Positions 53,692 through 63,070 are shown, counted from the first letter of the stretch. The stretch: DNA of 64,000 nt from JAPSGB01 sp963775185 (GCA_963775185.1 CAVZIE010000018.1:248001-312000); one strand, 5' to 3'. The notes: generated by a model not told the origin, from the sequence alone. A program made the numbers and translations.

Positions 53692-53711
53692 GATACCGCG
53701 CCGGACTGGCA
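53692..53711 (-). repeat. Dispersed 20-bp palindromic repeat, copy 17
   Basis: GATACCGCGCCGGACTGGCA on the plus strand, reverse complement of the TATC variant with one change. Ends 30 bp before the ATPase start. Confidence 0.75.
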
Positions 53712-53741
53712 CCCCATCCAGCCCTCGGGAGCGGGGGGACG

Positions 53742-55066
53742 GTGATACCCTCGCGATCCGTGGACCTCGACGCCCTGCGCGCTCGTCTCGCCGAGACCTC
53801 GACCCTGCGCCCGACCGGGCGCGTGCGGGCCGTGACCGGTCTCAGTGTGCGGCTCGCGCTCCCCGGCGCGCGCATCGGCGACGTGGTGCTGCTCAAGCGG
53901 CGCGGCGATCCGCTGCCCGCCGAGGTGGTCGGCTTCGATCAGGGGAGGCCGTCGCGATCCCGCTCGGCGAGCTGTCCGGCGTGGGGCCCGACGACGTCGT
54001 GGAGTCCACGGGCGCGCCGCTGTCGGTCGCGGCCGGGCAGGCGCTGCTCGGTCGCGTGGTGGACGGGCTCGGGCGCGCCGTCGACGGCAAGCCGCTGCCG
54101 GCCGGGCTGGAGACGGTGCCCATCGATCGCTCGCCGCCGCCGGCGCTGGGACGGCGGCCCGTCGCGGAGCCGCTGGCGACCGGTGTGCGAGCCATCGACG
54201 GCTTGCTCACCGTCGGCGTGGGACAGCGCGTGGGCTTGTTCGCCGGATCCGGCGTGGGCAAGAGCACGCTGCTCGGCGCCATCGCCCGCGGTACCAGCGC
54301 GGACGTGGTCGTGGTGGCGCTGGTCGGCGAACGCGGCCGCGAAGTGGGCGAGTTCATCGAGCACTCGCTGGGCGCCGAAGGGCTCGCGCGCTCGGTGCTG
54401 GTGATCGCCACCAGCGACGCGCCGGCGCTGGAGCGACTGCGCGCCGCGCAGACGGCGACGGCGATCGCCGAGCACTTCCGCGACCAGGGCAAGAGCGTGA
54501 TGCTACTGGTCGACTCGATCACACGCTTCGCCCGCGCGCAGCGCGAGGTCGGGCTCGCTGCGGGCGAGCCGCCGGCGCGTCGCGGCTACCCGCCGAGCGT
54601 GTTCGCGATGCTCCCGCGCTTGCTCGAGCGCAGCGGTCAGGGCGAGCGCGGATCGATCACGGCGATCTACACCGTGCTCGTAGAAGGTGGCGACATGGAC
54701 GAGCCCATCGCCGACGAGGTGCGCGGCATCCTCGACGGACACATCGTGCTCGATCGCCGCATCGCCGCGCGCGGTCACTATCCGGCGATCGACGTCACCG
54801 TATCGCTGTCGCGCGTGATGGACGGCGTCGTGCCGAAGGATCACGTCGCGGCGGCACGCAGCGTGCGCGGGCTGATCGCGGCCTTCGAGGAGAAGCGCGA
54901 CCTCATCGCTCTGGGCGCCTACGCCAAGGGCAGCGACGCGCGCGTCGATCGCGCGATCGCCGCACAGTCGGCGATCACGAGCTTGCTCTGCCAGGACGCG
55001 CACCAGGCCGAGCCGTTCGCCGACACGGTGAAGCAACTCGGCGCGATCGCCGCGAAGTTCAAGTAG
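53742..55066 (+). CDS. FliI/SctN-type secretion ATPase (one frameshift)
   Basis: GTG at 53742 behind GCGGGGGGAC; GTG 53760 is an alternative. Hexameric ATPase of flagellar or type III secretion systems, related to F1-beta. Walker A is GSGVGKST (near residue 170), Walker B is KSVMLLVDSITRFARAQREV, and GERGREVGEF, GEPPARRGYPPSVFAMLPRL and GSITAIYTVLVEGGDMDEPI complete the signature. The frame breaks near 53945: a missing G in aggggagg separates GFDQG from AVAIPLGELSGVGPDD. It is the only apparent deletion of this kind in the window. No other secretion gene is adjacent, so the system it serves is unknown. Confidence 0.88.
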
Positions 55067-55067
55067 C

Positions 55068-56171
55068 TCAGCCGACGGCTTCTTGCGCGTCGTCGTCGTC
55101 GAGCTCCGCGTCGAGCTCCGCGAGGAGCTTCTTCGCGCGCTTGCTCAAGCGGCGCGGGACGGCGACGTCGACGACGACGTGCAGGTTGCCACGACCGCGC
55201 CGGTCGAGGCGCGGCATGCCCTTGCCCTTGACGGTGAGCACCGTGCCGGGCTGCGTGCCGGGCGGGAGCTTGGCGCTCGCCTCCGTCTCGTCGGGCAGGG
55301 TGAGCGACAGCTCCGTGCCGAGCGCCGCGTCGGGGAACGAGATGCGCTCGCGGATGATCAGATCGTGACCGTCCCGCTCGAAGCGCTCGTCGCGGGAGAG
55401 CGTGACGTCGACGTAGAGATCGCCGGGCTGCGTACCGTTCGGGCCGGGCATGCCCTGACCCGGGACGCGCAAGCGCTGGCCTTCGTCGATCCCGGCGGGG
55501 AACGTGACCAGCACCGTGCGGCGCTTCTCCACGTAGCCCGAGCCGGTGCACGTCTCGCACGGCTCGGCGATGAAGCGACCGGTGCCGCGGCAGCGCGGGC
55601 AGCCGGTGCTGAACATGATGAAGCCGCGCTGCGTCGTGACCTGGCCGGTGCCGCGGCACTGCGGGCACGCCTGCGGCTCGGTTCCCGGCTTGGCGCCGCT
55701 GCCGCCGCACGGCTCGCACGCGGCGGCGCCGTGCACCGTGACCTCGTGCTTGCAGCCGGTCATCGCGTCCTTCAGCGAGATCGTGGCGTCCACCCGGACG
55801 TCCTGACCGCGCTCCGGCGCGTGCGGGCGACGGCCCCCGCCGGCGAAGCCGCCGATGCCGCCGAAGAAGTCCGAGAACATGTCCTGGAAGTGATTGAGGA
55901 TGTCCCCGATGCCGGCGCCCGAGAAATCGAACCCGGCCTGGCCCCCGAGCCCTGCGAAGCCGAAGCGGTCGTAGGCGGCCCGCTTCTCCTCGTCGCACAG
56001 GATGCTGTAGGCCTCGGTGGCCTCCTTGAAGCGCGCCTCCGCTTCCGCGTCCCCTTGGTTGCGGTCCGGATGGTGTTTCAGGGCAGCCTGACGGTACGCC
56101 TTGCGGATGTCGTCCGCGGCGGCGTCCCGGGGCACACCCAGCACTTCGTAGTAATCGCGCTTCTCGCTCAT
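55068..56171 (-). CDS. dnaJ: Chaperone DnaJ (Hsp40)
   Basis: 367 residues, ATG at 56171. Complete class A Hsp40: J domain with HPD at 34-36 (LKHHPDRNQG), a Gly/Phe-rich linker (GFDFSGAGIGDILNHFQD), and four zinc-finger repeats (CEPCGGSG, CPQCRGTG, CPRCRGTG, CETCTGSG). The C-terminal substrate-binding part has RLRVPGQGMPGPNGTQPGDL and a polyacidic end. It stimulates DnaK ATPase and delivers unfolded clients. No dnaK or grpE lies nearby. The stop is 1 bp from the convergent ATPase stop. Confidence 0.95.
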   Translation of the reverse strand: MSEKRDYYEVLGVPRDAAADDIRKAYRQAALKHHPDRNQGDAEAEARFKEATEAYSILCDEEKRAAYDRFGFAGLGGQAGFDFSGAGIGDILNHFQDMFSDFFGGIGGFAGGGRRPHAPERGQDVRVDATISLKDAMTGCKHEVTVHGAAACEPCGGSGAKPGTEPQACPQCRGTGQVTTQRGFIMFSTGCPRCRGTGRFIAEPCETCTGSGYVEKRRTVLVTFPAGIDEGQRLRVPGQGMPGPNGTQPGDLYVDVTLSRDERFERDGHDLIIRERISFPDAALGTELSLTLPDETEASAKLPPGTQPGTVLTVKGKGMPRLDRRGRGNLHVVVDVAVPRRLSKRAKKLLAELDAELDDDDAQEAVG

Positions 56172-56234
56172 GCTCGGCGTCCGGCCAGCACCGCAGGAAT
56201 TGCGAGCCTCAAACTAAGGCCCCAGCGTTTCTTG

Positions 56235-57827
56235 TCAACGCGGGGCCTCGGCTCCGTCAGCGGCTTTCGTGGCCTTGAGTTGCTCCACCAATGTAGCCAG
56301 TCGTTGGAGATCGGCACGCGCCTGGTGGAGATCTTTCTCCAGCCGCTCCTGATCCGCGGCCGGCGCCTCGCCGCCGTCGGCGACGCGCGCCTCCAGCCCG
56401 GCGATGGTCCAGCGCGCCGCCTGGAGGTCGGCCTCGCGCTCCGCGTTCAGCGAGGCCAGGGCGTCCAGCTTCTGCCCCAGGGCCCCGAGCTGGCCCTCGT
56501 CGGCCCGCGGGGAGCTGCTCCGGGCCTGCTCGAGCTCGTCGAGGAGCTGTCGGCCGAAGCGCTCCGTGGCCCGGATCTCCTGCTGCAGCCGCCGGATCTC
56601 CGCCCCGCGCTCGGCGAGCTGGGCTTCCAGCGCGACGACCTCCGCGCTCGTGTCTACCGGCTCGGCGGCCCGGGGCTTCGCCAGCTCGCCGGACAAGCGC
56701 GCGACCTCGGCCTCCAGCTGCCGCGCGCGGACCTGACCGGCGGCAACTTGACTCCGGAGCTGGTCGGCTTCTGCCTCCAGCTCGCCGACCCGGACCTGCG
56801 CGGCGCTGTTCTCTTCCGCCGCCCGCCGCGCGCTCTTCTCCGTCGCGTCCGCGCGCGCCGCGCGCTCGGCGAGCGTCGCGGCGCGACGCTTCGCTTCCTC
56901 GAGCTCGCGCCGCGCGCCTTCGCTCCCGGAGTGCGCTTGGTCGAGCTCGGCCTGCATCTCGTCCGAGCGGTTGTCTGCCGCTTCGGCGCGGGCCTCCAGC
57001 TGCGCGATCCACGCGTCGCGATGCTCGAGCTCGGTGCGCAGCGCGGCAAGCTCGGCGCGCAGCGGCGCGACGTCCACGACGGGAGCCGGCGGGGGCATGA
57101 CGACCGGCGCGGGCGCGACGACCGGCGCGCGTTCGCGTGGGCGTGCGGGTGACTCCAGCGCGGCGCGGAACGGCAGCTGCACGATCTCGAAATCGTCGAG
57201 CCGGACCGTGTGTTGCGCGGCGAGCGCCACGAACCACTCGGGCTCCTCCGCGCCGCCCGGCACGAAGCCGGCGTCGAAGGACGGCTCGGGCTCGCCGTCA
57301 GGGGCGAAATCCACCACGGAATAGCCGACGAACGGCGTCTGCCCGAGCATGCGCACCTGCTCGAACTCCGCGGCGACCGCGTCGTACAGGCCGTAGTAGT
57401 CGAGCGCCGTCGTGGTCGGGAGCGGCTCGGTGAGCAGGCGCGTGCGAACCTCGGGGTTCGGCGTGGCGGCGAGCAGCGCGCCCCGGGCGGACAGCGCCTT
57501 TCTCGCGCGCTTGAGCAAGCTGGACACGTCGGCGAAGGCGGCGACGTTCTCGATCACGGCGACGTCGAAGGCGCCCTCTCTGACCGCGAGCCCGGTCTCG
57601 GCGAGCGGCGCGAAGGCGATGTTGCGCGACGTGTTGCGCGTCGCGGCCTCCGCCAGTCGCATCGCGTCGGGATCGTAGACGTGTACCAGGCGCGCGCCGC
57701 GCTCGAGCAGCTGCTCGGCGAGCGGCGACGAGGCGTCCCCGAAGACGATCACGCGACGGCCCTCGATCAGGGGCTCGCCATAAGCGGCCAGTGCGATGCT
57801 GGCGCGGAGCGTCGGGAGGTCTGCCAT
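56235..57827 (-). CDS. Methyltransferase-fold domain fused to a long coiled coil
   Basis: 530 residues, ATG at 57827. Residues 1 to about 230 have a Rossmann methyltransferase layout: GRRVIVFGDASSPLAEQLLE, RLVHVYDPDAMRLAEAATRN, EGAFDVAVIENVAAFADVSS and LSARGALLAATPNPE. Motif I is degenerate (FGDASSP instead of GXGXG), so SAM binding is doubtful. A Pro/Val linker leads to about 270 residues of heptad-rich coiled coil (LRAELAALRTELEHRDAWIA; QVRARQLEAEVARLSGELAK). No membrane helix. The fusion suggests a scaffold or cytoskeletal adaptor rather than a free enzyme. Reminiscent of large coiled-coil motility or polarity proteins of myxobacteria, but no homology is claimed. Confidence 0.7.
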   Translation of the reverse strand: MADLPTLRASIALAAYGEPLIEGRRVIVFGDASSPLAEQLLERGARLVHVYDPDAMRLAEAATRNTSRNIAFAPLAETGLAVREGAFDVAVIENVAAFADVSSLLKRARKALSARGALLAATPNPEVRTRLLTEPLPTTTALDYYGLYDAVAAEFEQVRMLGQTPFVGYSVVDFAPDGEPEPSFDAGFVPGGAEEPEWFVALAAQHTVRLDDFEIVQLPFRAALESPARPRERAPVVAPAPVVMPPPAPVVDVAPLRAELAALRTELEHRDAWIAQLEARAEAADNRSDEMQAELDQAHSGSEGARRELEEAKRRAATLAERAARADATEKSARRAAEENSAAQVRVGELEAEADQLRSQVAAGQVRARQLEAEVARLSGELAKPRAAEPVDTSAEVVALEAQLAERGAEIRRLQQEIRATERFGRQLLDELEQARSSSPRADEGQLGALGQKLDALASLNAEREADLQAARWTIAGLEARVADGGEAPAADQERLEKDLHQARADLQRLATLVEQLKATKAADGAEAPR

Positions 57828-57882
57828 CGGCGGGGTCCGCGAGCCTAGTGCACGGCGCGCGATGTTTCCAGCCCGGGCCGAC

Positions 57883-58398
57883 CTAGGGCCGGGCGCAGGG
57901 CGTAGGCACTTTGCACGGGGTTCCGCAGTTCAGGGCCATGGCGTAGCGAGCCACCTGCTCGGGCGTGCTCCGGCCGAGCCCGGTGCCGGCGAGGCACAGC
58001 ATCACGGCGTCGTCGACGCCCAGCGGGTGCGCGGGCTCCGTGCAGTGGCTGCCCACGCAGCTACCGTGCGGCAGGCCGTGAGCCGGCGGGCAATCGGCGT
58101 CCTGCTTGCACACCAGCGCCCGGCAGTCGGCGCGCGCGGGCTTGTCCGTCGGTGTGGCCACGGTGCACACGCCCACCAGCGTCCCCGGCGACCGCACGAC
58201 CAGCGCGGGCTTGCCCGACGGGGCGGGCGGCCCGCTCTTCTGCTTCAGCACGCAGTTGCCGTCGTTGTCGCAGTCGGCGCGGAAGACGCGGCTCTCCGTG
58301 TCCTTCAGCTCGAGCTTCGGCTTGCCATGGCATGCGGACGCGAGCACCAAGGCCGCGGCTACGGTCCCCCTCGACCAGCGCCGTGTCACGGCGGTCAT
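57883..58398 (-). CDS. Cys-rich lipoprotein of unknown function
   Basis: 171 residues, ATG at 58398. GTVAAALVLASAC is the lipobox. The mature part has eleven further Cys residues in patterns like ADCDNDGNCVLKQKSG, VGVCTVATPTDKPARADCRA, DADCPPAHGLPHGSCVGSHC and LNCGTPCKVPTPCARP, suggesting several disulfides. No family recognised. It diverges from trpE with only 42 bp between the starts. Confidence 0.7.
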   Translation of the reverse strand: MTAVTRRWSRGTVAAALVLASACHGKPKLELKDTESRVFRADCDNDGNCVLKQKSGPPAPSGKPALVVRSPGTLVGVCTVATPTDKPARADCRALVCKQDADCPPAHGLPHGSCVGSHCTEPAHPLGVDDAVMLCLAGTGLGRSTPEQVARYAMALNCGTPCKVPTPCARP

Positions 58399-58440
58399 GG
58401 TAGGCCCGACGTGCTCGCGGATCCAGGCTACGATCGCGCC

Positions 58441-59808
58441 GTGCATCGCAAGACCCTGGTCGTGGACGGCATCACGCCGGTCGGCGCCTATGCCGCGCTC
58501 CGGGCGGACAGCGGCGACGGCTCGTTCCTGCTCGAGAGCGTCGTGCCGGGCGAGCGCTGGGGCCGCTACTCGATCCTCGGCTACCGGCCGCGCTCCCACG
58601 TCGTGGTCCACGGCGAGCCGGACGTGGACCCGTTCGCGCGCCTGGCCGAGCTCGTGCCCACCGGCGGGCCGCCGGACCCCGACGTCGCGGCCCGCTTCGC
58701 CGGCGCGCACGTCGGCGTCGTCGCGTACGACATCGTGCACTACGCGACCAAGGTGGACGCGTGGCCCGACGCGCCCGGACCGGTCGCGCGGCTCGTCGGC
58801 GACGCGACGGTGATCGTGTTCGACAACCTGACGCACACGGCGACCATCGCGGCCTCCGATCCGGCGGAGGTGGCGCGCGCGGAGCGCGATCTGTCGCGCG
58901 TCACGCCGCTTTCGCCGCTGGCGCCGCCCGATCCCGCGGCGCTGCCGGACGACGTCGAGGTCAGCACCAGCGACGCCGAGTACGGACAAGCCGTGGAGCG
59001 CGTGAAGGAGTACATCCGCGCCGGCGACGCGTTCCAGGTCGTGCTCGCGCGCACCTTCTCCGTGCCCGCGCTCGGCGCCGACCCCTTCGACGTGTACCGC
59101 GCGCTGCGCGTGCTCTCGCCGGCGCCGTACATGTACCTGCTCGAGCTGCCGGAGCGGCCCGGCGCGCCCAAGGTCGCGATTGCCGGCGCGAGCCCCGAGA
59201 CGCTGGTGCGCGTCGAGGGCCGGCGCGTCACGCTGCGTCCGATCGCCGGCACCCGTCGGCGCGGCCGCACGCCGGAGGAGGACCAGGCGCTCGCCGACGA
59301 GATGCTCGCCGATCCGAAGGAGATCGCCGAGCACGTCATGCTGATCGATCTCGCGCGCAACGACGTCGGGCGTGTGTCGCGCGCCGGCACGGTCGAGGTG
59401 CCGGTGCGCCTCGAGGTCGAGCGCTACAGCCACGTGATGCACATCGTCAGCGAAGTGAGCGGCGAGCTCGCTCCGGACCGCGGCTCGTGGGACGTCGTGC
59501 GCGCGACGTTCCCCGCGGGCACGCTCAGCGGCGCGCCGAAGGTGCGCGCGATGCAGATCATCCGCGAGCTCGAGCAGCGCCCGCGCGGCGCCTACGGCGG
59601 CGCCGTCGGCTACGTGACGCGCTCGTCGGATCTGGACTTCGCGATCGCGATCCGCACGGTCGTTATGCGCGGTGATCGCTTCGAGGTGACCGCAGGCGCG
59701 GGGCTCGTCGCCGACAGCGTCCCCGCGCTGGAAGCGAAAGAGACGCGCAACAAGGCGCGCGCCGCGCTCTCCGCGATCCACGCCGCGCGTCGTCAGAAGG
59801 CGCCGTGA
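58441..59808 (+). CDS. trpE: Anthranilate synthase component I
   Basis: 455 residues, GTG at 58441. It converts chorismate and ammonia to anthranilate in tryptophan synthesis, normally with TrpG. FLLESVVPGERWGRYSILGY carries the LLES tryptophan-feedback site. IRAGDAFQVVLARTFSVPA, SPETLVRVEGRRVTLRPIAG, EHVMLIDLARNDVGRVSRAG and TFPAGTLSGAPKVRAMQIIR form the chorismate-binding core. The related PabB cannot be fully excluded, but the LLES motif favours TrpE. No trpG follows; the next gene overlaps by 4 bp and encodes a membrane protein. Confidence 0.9.
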   Translation: MHRKTLVVDGITPVGAYAALRADSGDGSFLLESVVPGERWGRYSILGYRPRSHVVVHGEPDVDPFARLAELVPTGGPPDPDVAARFAGAHVGVVAYDIVHYATKVDAWPDAPGPVARLVGDATVIVFDNLTHTATIAASDPAEVARAERDLSRVTPLSPLAPPDPAALPDDVEVSTSDAEYGQAVERVKEYIRAGDAFQVVLARTFSVPALGADPFDVYRALRVLSPAPYMYLLELPERPGAPKVAIAGASPETLVRVEGRRVTLRPIAGTRRRGRTPEEDQALADEMLADPKEIAEHVMLIDLARNDVGRVSRAGTVEVPVRLEVERYSHVMHIVSEVSGELAPDRGSWDVVRATFPAGTLSGAPKVRAMQIIRELEQRPRGAYGGAVGYVTRSSDLDFAIAIRTVVMRGDRFEVTAGAGLVADSVPALEAKETRNKARAALSAIHAARRQKAP

Positions 59809-60257
59809 GCCACCTTCCCGCGTGGTTGCCCGACTGGGCGAGAGCCGTCGCAGCGGTGCTCCTGCACCCGCACGTGCTGGCGGCCATCGGCATCGGATCG
59901 GTGCTGATGTTCGCGCTCAGCGCCGTCGGCGTGCCCTGGTTCGTGGCACGCTTGCCCGTCGACTACTTCAGCCGGCGCGAGCGACAGAAGCTCGGCATGC
60001 CCGACATCGAGCGCCCGCGCTGGGCGCTCGCGCTCCGGTTCGGGCGCAACCTGATCGGCCTGCTCCTGCTGTTGGCCGGCGTCGCCATGCTGGTCCTCCC
60101 CGGCCAGGGGCTGCTCACGCTGCTGGTCGCACTGCTGCTGCTGGACTTTCCCGGCAAGCGTCGCCTGGAGCGCCGCATCATCGCGTCGCGACCCGTGCTC
60201 CGGGCCGTCAACGCGCTTCGCCGCCGCGCCGGACGCCCGCCGATGCGCTTCGATTGA
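59805..60257 (+). CDS. Small membrane protein, PGPGW-like
   Basis: 150 residues. GTG 59805 overlaps the trpE stop (GTGA). Two or three helices: HVLAAIGIGSVLMFALSAVG and NLIGLLLLLAGVAMLVLPGQ. VLPGQGLLTLLVALLLLDFP resembles the PGPGW motif of a family of uncharacterised inner-membrane proteins. The C-terminus is strongly basic (RRRAGRPPMRFD). The coupling to trpE is notable but unexplained. Confidence 0.6.
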   Translation: MSHLPAWLPDWARAVAAVLLHPHVLAAIGIGSVLMFALSAVGVPWFVARLPVDYFSRRERQKLGMPDIERPRWALALRFGRNLIGLLLLLAGVAMLVLPGQGLLTLLVALLLLDFPGKRRLERRIIASRPVLRAVNALRRRAGRPPMRFD

Positions 60258-60273
60258 GCCCGCCCATCGGGTT

Positions 60274-60293
60274 TGCCGGTCCGGCGCGGAACC
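60274..60293 (+). repeat. Dispersed 20-bp palindromic repeat, copy 18
   Basis: Exact consensus, followed by GCGC to give the stem GCGCGG-AA-CCGCGC. Convergent pair with copy 19. Confidence 0.9.
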
Positions 60294-60355
60294 GCGCGCT
60301 CACGCCTCACGGCGCGGCGAGACGTCGAGGTTGTCGCAAGCGGGCCGGAACGCGG

Positions 60356-60375
60356 TATACCGCGCCGCACCGACA
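60356..60375 (-). repeat. Dispersed 20-bp palindromic repeat, copy 19
   Basis: TATACCGCGCCGCACCGACA on the plus strand. Includes the perfect palindrome GCGGTATACCGC. Its last base is the A of the next gene's ATG. Confidence 0.75.
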
Positions 60376-60935
60376 TGATCGACGAGAACGCATTTGGTCT
60401 GCTCATCTCGTGGTTCGACGCGGAGGACGCGGAGTACGCCCTCGAGCGCGAAGCATTCGTGAAGCGTTTCCTCGAATTCCGTGAGGTCGGGCGCGAGTGT
60501 CTCGGGTTTCCGTTGGGAAGCGGGCTGCGCGTGCTCGAGCTCGGGCACGCGCTGTACGTCGAGCTATCGGAGGGCGACGAGAACGAGGACCCTATCGTGT
60601 GGCTGAAGATGACGCGAGCGCGGCTCTCCGAGCGCGACTTCGTCACGGCCGGCGTGCTGTCGCACGGCAGCCGCTGGGTCGGCGAGGAGACGCTGCCGGC
60701 GGTGGAGTGGCGCGGCGAGATCGCGCTCGCGTCGTGCTCGCTGCCGAGCGAGCCGCTGCGGCGCGCGCTGTACGCCGACACGCTCACGCGGCCCGACGAG
60801 GACGTCGACGATCCCGGCTGGGGGCCGGGCCTGTACGTGGACACGGAGGCCGTCGAAGCGCTCGGTCGCAAGCTCAAGAACGCGCCGACGCCGCTCCGGG
60901 CGGGCGGCGCGACGTACTACCGCGTCGGCGCCTGA
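60375..60935 (+). CDS. Cytosolic protein of unknown function
   Basis: 186 residues, ATG at 60375, which overlaps the end of repeat copy 19. Acidic N-terminus (DENAFGLLISWFDAEDAEYA), ELGHALYVELSEGDENEDPI and VWLKMTRARLSERDFVTAGV suggest a small alpha/beta protein without signal or helix. GWGPGLYVDTEAVEALGRKL lies near the end. No family recognised. The 3' end overlaps the convergent lipoprotein gene by 19 bp. Confidence 0.6.
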   Translation: MIDENAFGLLISWFDAEDAEYALEREAFVKRFLEFREVGRECLGFPLGSGLRVLELGHALYVELSEGDENEDPIVWLKMTRARLSERDFVTAGVLSHGSRWVGEETLPAVEWRGEIALASCSLPSEPLRRALYADTLTRPDEDVDDPGWGPGLYVDTEAVEALGRKLKNAPTPLRAGGATYYRVGA

Positions 60936-63070
60936 CCGTCGCCCAGCTTGGCGAGCGCGACGCGCGCCGCTTCGATGCGCGCCTTGTGCTCCGCTTCCAG
61001 GTCCTTGACCTTGCGACGCAGGGCAGACAGTTTGTCCTCGCCCTTGAGGATGCGCGTCACGAGCGGATTCTGGGCCGCGGGCGATCCGCTCTTGTCGCCG
61101 AGCGCGGCCAGGTGCTCGCGCAGCCGCTTGAGATCGTCCTCCACGGACGCGATCTCGGCCTCGACGTCGTGGCGGGATTTCTCGCTCGCCTCCGCTTCTG
61201 CCAAGCGATCGCCGGCTTCCTTGAGCGTGGCGCGTTCGGCGGCCGAGAGCGCCTGGGCCGCCGCCAGCTTCTCGAGCGCCTTGGACGTCAGCGAGTCGAT
61301 CCGCGTGGCGGTCTCCAACGCCTCGTCGATGGCGACCTGGCGCGTCGCCTTCGCGCGCGGCTTGGCGTCGAACACGGCGAGGGCGTGCGAGGTGTCGCTG
61401 TCGTAGTCGAGCTTGTCGGTGCCGGTCACGCGCGAGTTGTTCACGACGTCGAGCACCAGATACACGGCGCGCGCGCTGCCGCTGCGGTTCTCCACGGTGT
61501 AGCTGCGATCGTGGTGACGGATGAAGTGCTCCACCAGCGCGTCCTGCTTGAAGCGAACACGCTCCGGCTTGTCGAGGGTGTCGTCCTTGTCCAGCGAGAG
61601 CTCGACGTCGATGTCGGCGCCGAACTGCACGAAGGCGCGCTCCTTGGGCTTGAGCCGCTCGATCGCCGACTCGCCGGCGAAGGTGCCGCGCTCGAACACG
61701 GCGATCGGACCCGGGGGCACGGTCTGTCCCGTGGAGTTCACCAGCGCCAAGGCGCTGCGTCCGGTGGCGCTCGCGGAACTGAACCAGGTGATGCGCTTCG
61801 ACTCCACCGGGCGTTGCAGGAACGGAACCAGCGCCGAGTCGTGGGCGCCGAGATCGAGCGGCGCCGCGAGCGTGTAGCGGAACAGCGCGCCCGACTCGAC
61901 ACCCTCGGCCTGGGCGATCGACGCCAGGTTGCCGATCGCGAGCTCGTCGCTGGCGCCGGTGTAGCTACCGCTCACCTGCGTGCTGCCCATGCGAACGGCG
62001 AGTCTGCCGTGTCCCGATCCGTAGCCCATGCCCGAGCCCGTGCCGCTGCCGTAGCCGTAGCCGTTGCCGCTCGCGTCGTCCACGTGATCGCCGTAGATCT
62101 GGTCCACGGTCTTGTCCACGAGCTGGGGCACCGTCGACAGCTCGGTGGCGGGCTCCGCCATGTCGCGGCGCGTGTAGCGCGGCGCGGCCAGCGGGAACAA
62201 GAACGAGTCGGGCTTGCCGCTCACCAGCTCGACGCGCACGCCGCTCCACGCCTCGTCGGTGTCGTTGTGGAGTAGTGCCCAGCCCTGGAGCATGCCTTGG
62301 TCGCTCTTGTCGTCGAGCACTAGCCGGTACGTCGTGCGCCACACCGGGACCTCCGCGATGTAGCCGATGGTGATCGGGCGCGAGCTCGCTGCCAGGATGC
62401 GCAGCTTGCGACGCGTGCTGGCCGAGCGCACGCCGAGCGTGTCCACGGCCGAGCTCAGGCGGTGGGCGAAATCGGGGTCGAGCGGTCGCAGCCCGCGCAC
62501 GTCCGCCGCGCGGATGCGCTGCACGTCGCCCCCGTCGGTCAGGAACAAGAGCCACGGCTCGTCGGGCAGCTTGACCGTTTCGTCCTTCTTCTCGGCGTGC
62601 GCGAGCCGCTCGGCGGGCGGCGGCGGGCCGTCGTAGACGTCCATCAGCCGGCCGCGCAGGCTCGTCTTGTGCGTGGTCAGCTCGAGCGTCGCGCCCTTCA
62701 TGCTGAGCAGCAGATCGCGGAAGCTCACCGGCTGATCGGCGGCCTCCGGCAAGCCGGCGAGTGCGCGTGCCATGCCCTTGCTCACGACGCTGTCGAACTC
62801 GATCGCCGTGACGTTGGCCTTCCCGCCGTCGCCGAGCACGACCAGTGTCTTGAGCGCGTCGTCGATGTGCGCTGCCGGCACCAGCAGCGAGATATCCGAG
62901 TCGCGCGAGACGTGGCCGCGCCGCTCGAAATAGCCGACACCGGTCTCGTACAGTCGCAGCGTCTGGAGCGGCAAGGCGGCGCCGGGATGCGGCGCCGCGG
63001 CCGGAGGCACGGCGTGGCAGGCGCCCAGCGCAAACGTTGCAGCGAACAAGAAACGACGGGCGCGCGGCAT
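60917..63070 (-). CDS. DUF4139-like lipoprotein with C-terminal coiled coil
   Basis: 717 residues from ATG 63070 (ATG 63076 also in frame). RARRFLFAATFALGACHA is a lipoprotein signal. LRLYETGVGYFERRGHVSRD and SRPITIGYIAEVPVWRTTYR with LVLDDKSDQGMLQGWALLHN and VRVELVSGKPDSFLFPL are typical of the DUF4139 beta-sandwich region. A Gly/Tyr-rich loop (GNGYGYGSGTGSGMGYGSGH) interrupts it. The last 180 residues form a coiled coil (LEKLAAAQALSAAERATLKE). It is probably an envelope protein; no enzymatic motif seen. Confidence 0.7.
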   Translation of the reverse strand: MPRARRFLFAATFALGACHAVPPAAAPHPGAALPLQTLRLYETGVGYFERRGHVSRDSDISLLVPAAHIDDALKTLVVLGDGGKANVTAIEFDSVVSKGMARALAGLPEAADQPVSFRDLLLSMKGATLELTTHKTSLRGRLMDVYDGPPPPAERLAHAEKKDETVKLPDEPWLLFLTDGGDVQRIRAADVRGLRPLDPDFAHRLSSAVDTLGVRSASTRRKLRILAASSRPITIGYIAEVPVWRTTYRLVLDDKSDQGMLQGWALLHNDTDEAWSGVRVELVSGKPDSFLFPLAAPRYTRRDMAEPATELSTVPQLVDKTVDQIYGDHVDDASGNGYGYGSGTGSGMGYGSGHGRLAVRMGSTQVSGSYTGASDELAIGNLASIAQAEGVESGALFRYTLAAPLDLGAHDSALVPFLQRPVESKRITWFSSASATGRSALALVNSTGQTVPPGPIAVFERGTFAGESAIERLKPKERAFVQFGADIDVELSLDKDDTLDKPERVRFKQDALVEHFIRHHDRSYTVENRSGSARAVYLVLDVVNNSRVTGTDKLDYDSDTSHALAVFDAKPRAKATRQVAIDEALETATRIDSLTSKALEKLAAAQALSAAERATLKEAGDRLAEAEASEKSRHDVEAEIASVEDDLKRLREHLAALGDKSGSPAAQNPLVTRILKGEDKLSALRRKVKDLEAEHKARIEAARVALAKLGDGQAPTR

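Noticed and set aside
53551..53745. Short frames starting MPVRRGT or containing FRAGPA at many places
   Set aside because: These are the dispersed repeat read in one frame on either strand, not genes. The same peptide start recurs at each copy because the DNA repeats.
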